A stretch of 14,820 nt of DNA from an uncultured Prevotella sp. (GTDB lineage Bacteria; Bacteroidota; Bacteroidia; Bacteroidales; Bacteroidaceae): positions 1 to 14,820 of the forward strand of contig CAKPTK010000053.1 in assembly GCA_934190685.1 (NCBI GenBank), written 5' to 3'. The position numbers and the translations under genes were made by a program. Each line of letters starts with the position of its first letter. The stretch's first letter is position 1. Shown one piece after another: positions 1 through 5,861 of this stretch. The notes under the pieces are model-generated. The model searched no databases. It was given only the letters and a program-made list of their open reading frames with translations, and was not told the DNA's origin.

Positions 1-6
1 GTATGG

Positions 7-37
7 AATCATACACAAATCATACACAAATCATACA
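7..37. repeat. 11-bp tandem repeat, about three copies
   Basis: The unit AATCATACACA occurs at 7-17 and 18-28, and a third copy starts at 29 and matches for its first nine bases. The core CATAC therefore recurs every 11 bp, about one helical turn, and its complement GTATG sits at 1-5. Helically phased copies like this can be binding sites for a regulator or replication protein, but no protein can be assigned from the window. Confidence 0.75.
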
Positions 38-143
38 TTATCCTACACGGGTGCTTTACCATATTTCCGTGTCAATAGGTCTAAAACAGATCTCGTTTTG
101 TAAAGTAAATTCACATTGGGGAAAACTTACTGTCCCGATAGTC

Positions 144-187
144 CATCGTTAGTGTGCCATTAACGATGCGTTAGTATGCCATTAGCG
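144..187. repeat. Tandem 22-bp-period repeats with inverted symmetry
   Basis: CGTTAGTGTGCCATTAACG (147-165) is followed 22 bp later by CGTTAGTATGCCATTAGCG (169-187), differing at two positions. The first copy lies inside a perfect 8-bp inverted repeat, CATCGTTA (144-151) with TAACGATG (161-168), spaced by 9 bp. The second copy keeps the symmetry imperfectly. The arrangement looks like two adjacent operator-type sites or two small hairpins. Function is unknown. Confidence 0.7.
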
Positions 188-190
188 GAA

Positions 191-208
191 TTTTCACCAC
201 GGTGAAAA
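191..208. other. Short perfect hairpin or palindrome
   Basis: TTTTCACC at 191-198 and GGTGAAAA at 201-208 are exact reverse complements separated by only AC. As RNA this would close as a 7-bp stem with a 4-nt loop; as DNA it is a compact operator-like palindrome. No T-run follows on either strand, so it is not a typical intrinsic terminator. Confidence 0.55.
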
Positions 209-220
209 GTTGATTAGTCC

Positions 221-267
221 GCCTGTTCTTCACAAGCAGCTACCCTTGATAGCTTGTGAAGGGAGGC
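221..267. ncRNA. Long stem-loop, possible structured RNA
   Basis: CTTCACAAGC (228-237) pairs perfectly with GCTTGTGAAG (252-261) around a 14-nt loop. GCCT (221-224) pairs with AGGC (264-267) across a small internal loop, extending the helix to 14 pairs. I compared it by eye with bacterial SRP RNA, RNase P RNA and tRNA signatures and found no match. No T-run follows, so it is not an obvious terminator. The ncRNA label is tentative and the strand is undetermined; it could also be part of an untranslated leader. Confidence 0.3.
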
Positions 268-402
268 CCGGCAGAATACTTCGGATAAATTTGTAAAATA
301 AAATCAAAACGTAGAATGTCTAATTTATAGCGTTCTCTCTCTTTCGCTTTGTCTATGAAAAGGGATGTAGGCATCGTGTTGTTTTCGGCAAGTATAGATA
401 CG

Positions 403-431
403 AAAAAACCGTCAAGGCTGAGCCTTGACGG
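403..431 (-). terminator. Rho-independent terminator of the small lipoprotein gene
   Basis: CCGTCAAGGC (409-418) and GCCTTGACGG (422-431) form a perfect 10-bp GC-rich stem with a 3-nt loop. On the minus strand it is followed by six T residues (403-408). It lies 34 bp beyond the lipoprotein stop codon, which gives that gene a discrete monocistronic transcript. Confidence 0.9.
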
Positions 432-465
432 TCGTTTCTCTCATTTTTCAGTTCGAACTACCGAA

Positions 466-633
466 TTACTTGTTAACAGTTGTGTCAGCAGCAGTTGTGT
501 CAACAGCAGTTGTATCAACAGTGTCAGTTGCTACAGAGTCAGAATCCTGTGCAGGAGCCTGAGCTGTTTTGTTACCACAAGATGCGAAAGAGATAGCTGC
601 GATAGCTACGAACATTAAAACTAATTTTTTCAT
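466..633 (-). CDS. Small predicted lipoprotein with Asp-Thr-rich repeat tail
   Basis: This 55-residue gene begins MKKLVLMFVAIAAISFASC. It has a Lys-Lys N-terminus, a hydrophobic core at about 4-17 and a lipobox-like FASC, so Cys19 should be lipidated and the mature part is only about 37 residues. The tail is low complexity: VDTTA, VDTTA, ADTTV at about 39-53, encoded by three 15-bp DNA repeats, with no other Cys or predictable fold. The residues after Cys19 (GNKTAQ) lack the acidic cluster that marks surface-exported Bacteroidetes lipoproteins, so I infer a periplasm-facing lipoprotein. The start is supported by a TAnnTTTG promoter about 50 bp upstream and a strong terminator downstream. Similar tiny lipoproteins are common in Bacteroidales, with unknown function. 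No function is assigned. Confidence 0.85.
   Translation of the reverse strand: MKKLVLMFVAIAAISFASCGNKTAQAPAQDSDSVATDTVDTTAVDTTAADTTVNK
475..519 (-). repeat. In-frame 15-bp tandem repeat, three copies
   Basis: On the minus strand the units are GTTGATACAACTGCT (519-505), GTTGACACAACTGCT (504-490) and GCTGACACAACTGTT (489-475). They encode VDTTA, VDTTA and ADTTV. Because the unit is a multiple of three, copy-number change would lengthen or shorten the lipoprotein tail without a frameshift. Confidence 0.85.
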
Positions 634-684
634 TTTCTTTGCTTTTTAAATCTGTAAAACAATCATTTGTTTATTAAAACGTTG

Positions 685-716
685 CAAAGGTAAGTAATTT
701 TTTGATACGTGTATCA
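685..716 (-). promoter_or_regulatory. Promoter of small lipoprotein gene with overlapping palindrome
   Basis: The minus strand carries TACCTTTG (692-685), matching the Bacteroidetes -7 consensus TAnnTTTG. Transcription should start near 679, leaving a leader of about 46 nt. No TTTG is found at the expected -33 distance. Instead TGATAC-GT-GTATCA (703-716), a 6-bp-arm palindrome, fills the spacer and the -33 side. That position fits an operator, but the binding protein is unknown. Confidence 0.65.
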
Positions 717-890
717 CTTTTACCTAACTTTTTTTCGACTATTTTTGTAACTATTTTGTAACACACTGTATATCAGTTAATTATGTATATTAAACAAATG
801 TTAAAGTTTTCAGGATGCAGAAAGGATGGTGGTTTTTAACACAATCTTTCCGCTTGTGATGATGCGCCAACAGAAGTTATTCTGCCTTTT

Positions 891-923
891 TTTGTGCTTA
901 ATCAGATTTTTGCCGTACCTTTG
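891..923 (+). promoter_or_regulatory. mtaB promoter (TTTG-N21-TACCTTTG)
   Basis: TTTG at 891-894 and TACCTTTG at 916-923 are separated by 21 bp, a textbook sigma-ABfr-type layout. Transcription should start near 930, about 22 nt before the ATG at 952. This sets the mtaB start: the reading frame is open back to an ATG at 826, but that lies upstream of the promoter. Apart from this promoter and the divergent one at 685-716, the 634-951 gap is AT-rich with nothing else I can support; an isolated TATTTTTG lies at 740-747. Confidence 0.8.
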
Positions 924-951
924 CAGTAGACAAATACACATTATTATATCT

Positions 952-2292
952 ATGATAGATTCTTCAGCCTTTCAAGGCAAGACTGCCGCTTACTATACAT
1001 TGGGATGTAAACTCAACTTTTCCGAGACGTCAACTTTTGGTCGATTGCTTCAGGAAATGGGGGTGAGAGCCGCAGACAAAGGCGAACCAGCCAATCTTTG
1101 CATCATCAATACCTGTTCGGTCACGGAAGTTGCCGACCACAAGTGCCGTCAGGCAATCCATCGTATGGTGAGGGAAAATCCCGGGGCGTTTGTCGTTGTG
1201 ACAGGTTGTTATGCTCAGTTGGAGTCTGAGGCCGTCAGCAAGATTGAGGGGGTAGACCTGGTGTTGGGTAGTAATGAGAAAGCCAATCTCATCCAGTATC
1301 TCAGCAATGCTTGGAGTGGAACCAAAGAAGCCGATGGCAAACATGAGTTCCATTCCGTCAAGACCAAGGATATCACGACCTTTGCCCCCAGTTGCTCTCG
1401 AGGAAACCGCACGCGCTTTTTCTTGAAGGTGCAGGATGGATGCAACTATTTCTGTACCTATTGCACGATTCCATATGCCCGTGGCTTCTCTCGCAATCCT
1501 ACCATAGAATCCTTGGTTAAGCAAGCGGAGCAGGCTGCAGCGGAAGGCGGAAAGGAAATTGTTATCACGGGGGTTAATATAGGCGACTTTGGACGGTCTA
1601 CAGGAGAGAAGTTCATCGATCTCATCAAAGCCCTTGACCAGGTGGAGGGCATTCAGCGCTATCGTATCAGTAGCATAGAACCCGACTTGCTCACAGACGA
1701 AATCATCGACTTCTGTGCGCAAAGCCGCGCTTTCATGCCCCACTTCCATATCCCTGTCCAGAGTGGGTCTGACGAGGTGCTCAAATTGATGCACCGTCAT
1801 TACGACACGGCTCTTTTCGCCCATAAGATTCATCTTATCAAAGAACGCATTCCTGATGCCTTTATCGGTGTCGATGTGATGGTCGGATGCCGTGGTGAAC
1901 GGCCCGGGTATTTTGAGGATACTTATCGGTTCCTCAAATCGTTGGATGTCACCCAACTCCATGTCTTTCCTTATTCCGAGCGTCCGGGAACGGCAGCGCT
2001 CAAGATTCCGTATGTGGTGGATGAACGCGACAAGAAGTTGCGCAGCAAGCGTCTGCTTGAACTGTCTGACGAGAAGACGCAAGCCTTCTACGCCGCCCAT
2101 ATTGGCCAAGAGGCAGAAGTGCTCTTTGAGAAAGCCACTCGCGGCAAGGCAATGCATGGTTTTACCCGGAATTATATCAGAGTAGAACTGTCGCCGGCTC
2201 ACGCTTCCGATGCGTTGGACAATCAGTTGGTTAAGGTTCGTCTCGGAGATTTTAATCATGACAAGACCGCCTTGAAGGCGATAGTGGAATAA
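952..2292 (+). CDS. tRNA t6A37 methylthiotransferase MtaB
   Basis: MtaB is a radical SAM enzyme that adds a methylthio group to N6-threonylcarbamoyladenosine at position 37 of tRNAs reading ANN codons, giving ms2t6A. The 446-residue protein has the family layout. The N-terminal methylthiotransferase domain has three cluster cysteines, Cys19 (LGCKLN), Cys55 (INTCSV) and Cys86 (VTGCYAQ). The radical SAM motif Cys164-x3-Cys168-x2-Cys171 (GCNYFCTYC) follows. A C-terminal TRAM-like region spans about 380-446 (IGQEAEVLFE... HGFTRNYIRVEL). The opening YTLGCKLNFSET favours MtaB over MiaB or RimO. I chose ATG 952 rather than the in-frame 826 because a good promoter ends at 923 and homology starts near residue 12. 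It is the first gene of a likely two-gene operon with the glycosyltransferase 9 bp downstream. Confidence 0.92.
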   Translation: MIDSSAFQGKTAAYYTLGCKLNFSETSTFGRLLQEMGVRAADKGEPANLCIINTCSVTEVADHKCRQAIHRMVRENPGAFVVVTGCYAQLESEAVSKIEGVDLVLGSNEKANLIQYLSNAWSGTKEADGKHEFHSVKTKDITTFAPSCSRGNRTRFFLKVQDGCNYFCTYCTIPYARGFSRNPTIESLVKQAEQAAAEGGKEIVITGVNIGDFGRSTGEKFIDLIKALDQVEGIQRYRISSIEPDLLTDEIIDFCAQSRAFMPHFHIPVQSGSDEVLKLMHRHYDTALFAHKIHLIKERIPDAFIGVDVMVGCRGERPGYFEDTYRFLKSLDVTQLHVFPYSERPGTAALKIPYVVDERDKKLRSKRLLELSDEKTQAFYAAHIGQEAEVLFEKATRGKAMHGFTRNYIRVELSPAHASDALDNQLVKVRLGDFNHDKTALKAIVE

Positions 2293-2301
2293 TTTTGCTA
2301 T

Positions 2302-3318
2302 ATGAAAGTTGCAATTGTTATTTTGAATTGGAATGGATGCCGGATGCTGTCCACTTATCTGCCCAGTGTAGTGGAGTATTCTCGGGAGGATGCCACGGTC
2401 ATAGTGGCGGACAATGCTTCGACCGATGACTCCATCAGTTTCCTGCAGACTCACTTCAAGGATGTGGACGTCATCCGCTTGGATCGTAACTGGGGATTTG
2501 CCGAGGGCTACAATAAGGCCTTGGCACAGGTGGATGCCGATTACTTTGTCTTGCTTAATTCCGATGTAGAGGTGACTCACCATTGGCTCACTCCATTGAT
2601 TGAGTTTATGGACACCCATCCGGAAGTGGCGGCTTGTCAACCGAAACTCTTGGCGGAGAAAGACAAGGATATGTTTGAGTATGCCGGGGCTTGTGGAGGA
2701 TTTCTTGATAAATACGGCTACCCTTTTTGTCGTGGACGCATCTTTGAAACGGTGGAGGAGGACGACGGACAGTATGACTACCGTCAGGAAATTTTGTGGG
2801 CTACAGGTGCGTGTCTGATGATTCGTGCGGAAGACTATCGCAGGGCTGGGGGCTTGGATGCCAAGTTCTTTGCCCATAATGAGGAGATTGACCTCTGCTG
2901 GCGTTTGCGGTTGATGGGAAGGAAGGTTTTCTGTATACCGGAGAGTGTGGTCTATCATGTCGGTGGTGGAACGCTTCCAAAGGGCAATCCAAGGAAGACG
3001 TATCTGAATTTCCGCAACAATCTGTTGATGCTCTATAAGAATCTCCCTGAGCGCGAGTTGCGTCCCGTGTTGCGTATGCGCTGGTTCTTGGACTATTTGG
3101 CTGCTTTCCAGATGCTTGTCCTAGGGAGGAATTGGGGCGATTTCAAGGCAGTTCTCAAAGCTCGCCACGACTACCGCATCATGCGCAAGGACTATGTGAA
3201 AACGCGTGAACAGATACAGAAGCACAGAAAGGTGAAGCATATTGCCCAGCGCAGGTCCTATTCTATTCTTTGGCAATATTATGTAAAAGGAATTCGGAAG
3301 TTTTCAGATTTGCATTGA
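2302..3318 (+). CDS. Family 2 glycosyltransferase (GT-A fold, rhamnosyltransferase-like)
   Basis: This 338-residue inverting glycosyltransferase probably transfers a sugar from a nucleotide donor during cell-surface polysaccharide assembly at the cytoplasmic face of the membrane. The GT-A start VAIVILNWNG (3-12), the nucleotide-binding VADNASTDDS (35-44), the DxD-like metal site LLNSDVEV (84-91) and the acceptor/catalytic segment HNEEIDLCWRLRLMG (192-206) are all in order. FRNNLLMLYKNLP (237-249) is typical of the WbbL/rhamnosyltransferase-like subgroup. The C-terminus is basic and has no clear multi-pass membrane domain. The donor and acceptor cannot be read from the sequence. It starts 9 bp after mtaB with no separate promoter, so it is probably co-transcribed, and it ends before a bidirectional terminator. 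Confidence 0.88.
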   Translation: MKVAIVILNWNGCRMLSTYLPSVVEYSREDATVIVADNASTDDSISFLQTHFKDVDVIRLDRNWGFAEGYNKALAQVDADYFVLLNSDVEVTHHWLTPLIEFMDTHPEVAACQPKLLAEKDKDMFEYAGACGGFLDKYGYPFCRGRIFETVEEDDGQYDYRQEILWATGACLMIRAEDYRRAGGLDAKFFAHNEEIDLCWRLRLMGRKVFCIPESVVYHVGGGTLPKGNPRKTYLNFRNNLLMLYKNLPERELRPVLRMRWFLDYLAAFQMLVLGRNWGDFKAVLKARHDYRIMRKDYVKTREQIQKHRKVKHIAQRRSYSILWQYYVKGIRKFSDLH

Positions 3319-3369
3319 CGAGTATCTTTCTATAGATATTATCAGCTATCACTATTCGTTCAAATACAT

Positions 3370-3405
3370 AAAAAGTGGCGAACCAAAGATGGTCCGCCAC
3401 TTTTT
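3370..3405. terminator. Bidirectional terminator between the glycosyltransferase gene and uxaB
   Basis: GTGGCG (3375-3380) pairs with CGCCAC (3395-3400), and ACC (3382-3384) with GGT (3391-3393) across one mismatch. The stem is flanked by five A residues on the left (3370-3374) and five T residues on the right (3401-3405), so it has a U-tract in both directions. It sits between convergent genes, 51 bp past the glycosyltransferase stop and 23 bp past the uxaB stop. Confidence 0.85.
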
Positions 3406-3428
3406 ATGTAGAATCTGTTGTCTATTTC

Positions 3429-4910
3429 TTAGAGGATAGTCTTCACAGCCTCGAGCATACCCTTCTCCTGGATAAGGTCGAGATCCTTCTTGACGAGTTC
3501 TGTCAAGCCAGGAACAGTCTTGTTGAGGTCTTCCTTCCAAATGTAGTCGAAAGCGAGAACACCTTCGGCAACCTTCTGTGTGTCACCTGTAGCCCAAAGC
3601 TCTTGGAGCTTGTCAATGATCTTCTGATCGTCCTGAGGCTTGATTTCAGCACCGTCAGCACGCTTGCCACCCTTGTAGTAGGTGATGATGGCAGCCAAAC
3701 CGAATACCAATCCCTGTGGCAGTTCGCCCTTGCGCTGGAGATAAATCTTCACGCCTGGGAGGTCACGAGTTTCATATTTAGGGAATGAGTTCAGCATGAT
3801 GCTGGTCACCTGGTGGTCAACGAATGGATTCTCGAAGCGCTCCAATACATCGGAAGCGAACTTCTGAAGTTCTTCCATAGGCAGGTCAAGAGTCTGCATA
3901 AGCTCGTCGAACTGTACCTTGTGGATGTATTTGCCGAGAACAGGATGCTCGCAAGCGTCGCGAACGATGTTCACACCACTCAAGTATGTAACTGGGCTCA
4001 ATACTGTGTGAGGACCATTGAGCAATGTCACCTTGCGTGCGTGATAAGGCTTCTCGTTGTCTGTGATGAGTACGTGGAGACCAGCCTTGTGTGCAGGGAA
4101 TTCTTCCTTCATCTGCTCCACAGTCATGTTTTCTGCCTTCTCGATTACCCAGAGGTGGAAGCTCTCAGCCTTTACTACGAGGTTGTCCTTGTAACCTACA
4201 GTCTGCTGGATGTCCTTGATGGTGTCGCGTGGGAAACCAGGAACGATACGGTCTACGAGAGTAGCGCATACGAAGCAGTTGTCTGTGAACCATTTCTTGA
4301 AGCCCTCATAGTCAGCACCCATATCCTCTTTCCAAAGTTCGATGTACTGATAGATGCACTCCTTCAGATGGTGACCGTTCAAGAAGATGAGCTCGCAAGG
4401 CATGAGAATCATACCCTTTGTAGGATCACCGTTGAAGAACTTGTAGCGGTGGAAGAGCAACTGGACGAGCTTGCCGGGATAAGAAGAGGCAGGAGCGTCA
4501 GTGAACTTGCAGCTGTCGTCGAAAGCGATACCGGCCTCAGTTGTGTTGGAGATGATGAAACGCATCTCAGGCTGCTCAGCCAAAGCCATGAAAGCCTGGT
4601 TCTGAGAATATGGATTCAGTGCGCGGCTTACCACGTCAATACGCTCCAAGGTGTTGACAGGCTGTCCGTTTTCCTTACCCTGCAGATTGACGTGATAGAG
4701 ACAATCCTGTCCGTTCAACCAGTCAACCATACCCTGAGCCAAAGGCTGCACGATAACTACAGAACTGTTGAAGTTGGTTCTCTGGTCCATTTTCCAGATA
4801 ATCCAATCAACAAATGCACGGAGGAAGTTACCCTCACCGAACTGGATAATTCTTTCAGGAGCTGTGCTCTTTGGCGCAGTTCTCTTGTTTAGAGATTTCA
4901 ATTGTTCCAT
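3429..4910 (-). CDS. Tagaturonate reductase (altronate oxidoreductase) UxaB
   Basis: UxaB reduces D-tagaturonate to D-altronate with NADH in galacturonate catabolism. The 493-residue protein matches the polyol-specific long-chain dehydrogenase (mannitol dehydrogenase) family in length. IIQFGEGNFLRAF (21-33) is the N-terminal nucleotide-binding motif, DRIVP (220-224) begins the substrate domain, and KVTLLNGPHT (293-302) carries the conserved Lys293, Asn298 and His301 of the active site. The whole-length pattern resembles UxaB more than fructuronate reductase UxuB or mannitol dehydrogenase. The assignment fits the neighbouring mannonate genes. It has its own TATCTTTG promoter, but I see no strong terminator after the SDR gene upstream, so read-through from uxuA-SDR is possible. 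A fructuronate reductase role is a less likely alternative. Confidence 0.9.
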   Translation of the reverse strand: MEQLKSLNKRTAPKSTAPERIIQFGEGNFLRAFVDWIIWKMDQRTNFNSSVVIVQPLAQGMVDWLNGQDCLYHVNLQGKENGQPVNTLERIDVVSRALNPYSQNQAFMALAEQPEMRFIISNTTEAGIAFDDSCKFTDAPASSYPGKLVQLLFHRYKFFNGDPTKGMILMPCELIFLNGHHLKECIYQYIELWKEDMGADYEGFKKWFTDNCFVCATLVDRIVPGFPRDTIKDIQQTVGYKDNLVVKAESFHLWVIEKAENMTVEQMKEEFPAHKAGLHVLITDNEKPYHARKVTLLNGPHTVLSPVTYLSGVNIVRDACEHPVLGKYIHKVQFDELMQTLDLPMEELQKFASDVLERFENPFVDHQVTSIMLNSFPKYETRDLPGVKIYLQRKGELPQGLVFGLAAIITYYKGGKRADGAEIKPQDDQKIIDKLQELWATGDTQKVAEGVLAFDYIWKEDLNKTVPGLTELVKKDLDLIQEKGMLEAVKTIL

Positions 4911-4952
4911 AATAATGTTTATACTTATAATTTGTTTCTACTTTTTCTTGTG

Positions 4953-4960
4953 CAAAGATA
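4953..4960 (-). promoter_or_regulatory. uxaB promoter -7 element
   Basis: TATCTTTG on the minus strand (4960-4953), followed by CA, matches TAnnTTTG. Transcription should start near 4946, giving a leader of about 36 nt before the ATG at 4910. No TTTG is found at the usual -33 distance, which suggests a weak or activator-dependent promoter. Confidence 0.65.
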
Positions 4961-5021
4961 CCTTTTTCTCGGTAATCTGAGCCTATAAAACGAAAATATT
5001 TTTACGCAAAGGTTTACGTTT

Positions 5022-5834
5022 TTACATGGCGAATACATTGAAGCCTCCGTCCACGACAGCCACGGTGCCGGTGACGAATTTGGAGGCGTCGCTCATCAGG
5101 TAGTGGATGGTGCCGCAGAGTTCTTCGGGTTCGCCCATGCGTCCGAACGGTGTCTGGCGAATCACGTCCTTTCCTCTCTCGGTGTATGTTCCGTCAGGAT
5201 TGGTGAGCAGGGCTCTGTTTTGCTCGGTGATGAAGAATCCGGGGGCAATGGCGTTGACGCGGATGCCCTCGCCAAACTTCTTGGCGCATTCGGTGGCCAT
5301 ATAAGCCGTGAAGTTGCTGATGCCGGCTTTGGCTGCCGCATAGCCACACACACGGGTCATGGGGCGGAAGGCTGCCATGGACGAGAAGTTGATGATGGCT
5401 CCCTTGCCTTGCTTGGCCATGGGGTTCAGAAACACTTGGGTGGGGATGACAGTTCCGGTGAGGTTGAGGGAGAGTACTTTCTGGAACTCGTCAGCCTTCA
5501 GGTCGAAGAATGTCTGGTCGGGGGCGATGGTGGCTCCCTTCATATTGCCTCCTGCGGCGTTGAGCAGTGTGTCGATTCTTCCGTATTTGGCCAGAATGTC
5601 CTCGCAATTCTTTTCCACGGCGGCTTGATCCATCACGTCGGTCTTCATAAATTCGCATGAGCCGCCAGCCTTGGCGATGTCCTCCACGATTTCACGGCCC
5701 ACCTCTTCCTTTCTTCCGAGGATGATGACCTTCGCGCCATTGAGGGCGAGATATTTTGCGATGCATCTGCCGAGCACGCCTGTGCCGCCAGTGATGACGG
5801 TCACGTTGTCTTTGATATCAAATAGATTTTGCAT
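5022..5834 (-). CDS. SDR-type D-mannonate oxidoreductase (fructuronate reductase)
   Basis: This 270-residue classical short-chain dehydrogenase most likely interconverts D-fructuronate and D-mannonate with NAD(P)H, the step before UxuA in glucuronate catabolism. The dinucleotide motif TGGTGVLG is at 15-22, NAAG at 92-95, Asn124, the catalytic Ser152 region (NFSSMAA), and Tyr165/Lys169 in YAAAK. IRVNAIAPGFF (191-201) and the end VTGTVAVVDGGF (254-265) complete the fold. Substrate assignment is by context: it begins 27 bp after uxuA on the same strand with no promoter between them. SDR-type mannonate oxidoreductases beside uxuA are known, for example B. subtilis YjmF. It is unrelated to the long-chain UxuB of E. 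coli. A different sugar-acid substrate such as gluconate remains possible. Confidence 0.82.
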   Translation of the reverse strand: MQNLFDIKDNVTVITGGTGVLGRCIAKYLALNGAKVIILGRKEEVGREIVEDIAKAGGSCEFMKTDVMDQAAVEKNCEDILAKYGRIDTLLNAAGGNMKGATIAPDQTFFDLKADEFQKVLSLNLTGTVIPTQVFLNPMAKQGKGAIINFSSMAAFRPMTRVCGYAAAKAGISNFTAYMATECAKKFGEGIRVNAIAPGFFITEQNRALLTNPDGTYTERGKDVIRQTPFGRMGEPEELCGTIHYLMSDASKFVTGTVAVVDGGFNVFAM

Positions 5835-5861
5835 GACAGTTGTTTTTATGATCGGTTGGTT

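Larger units (their letters stand above)
1..348. other. Repeat-rich non-coding region at left edge
   Basis: I see no convincing gene in this stretch. It holds an 11-bp tandem repeat (7-37), a 22-bp-period pair of near-palindromic repeats (144-187), a compact hairpin (191-208) and a long hairpin (221-267), each listed separately. A weak promoter-like octamer TAAATTTG lies at 286-293 on the plus strand, without a matching TTTG element upstream. No tRNA T-arm or other recognisable RNA signature was found. The region could be the upstream control region of a gene beyond the left edge, or could encode a small structured RNA. Neither is proven. Confidence 0.5.

Noticed and set aside
3..152. 49-codon plus-strand frame starting at the left edge
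   Set aside because: It covers the 11-bp repeat, has no recognisable motif, and cannot be distinguished from chance. It could be the tail of a gene starting outside the window.
221..267. Possible SRP (4.5S) RNA hairpin
   Set aside because: The conserved apical GGAA tetraloop and the symmetric-loop bases of SRP RNA are missing on both strands, so only a generic stem-loop is reported.
450..459. AGTTCGAACT, resembling a tRNA T-arm
   Set aside because: It is a simple 10-bp palindrome between the lipoprotein stop codon and its terminator. No acceptor, D or anticodon arm can be placed around it.
349..618. 89-codon plus-strand frame over the terminator and small lipoprotein gene
   Set aside because: Its Ser/Cys-rich product is the antisense reading of the 15-bp repeats and the terminator stem. 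The minus-strand lipoprotein explains the sequence better.
1030..2958. 642-codon open frame on the minus strand antisense to mtaB and the glycosyltransferase gene
   Set aside because: Both sense genes show complete family motifs over the same DNA. The antisense product has no recognisable domain and spans a gene boundary, so it is a codon-bias shadow.
5001..5020. Possible terminator after the SDR gene
   Set aside because: Only a weak 6-bp AAAACG/CGTTTT pairing with a long loop is found. This is not enough for an intrinsic terminator, so read-through into uxaB was left open.
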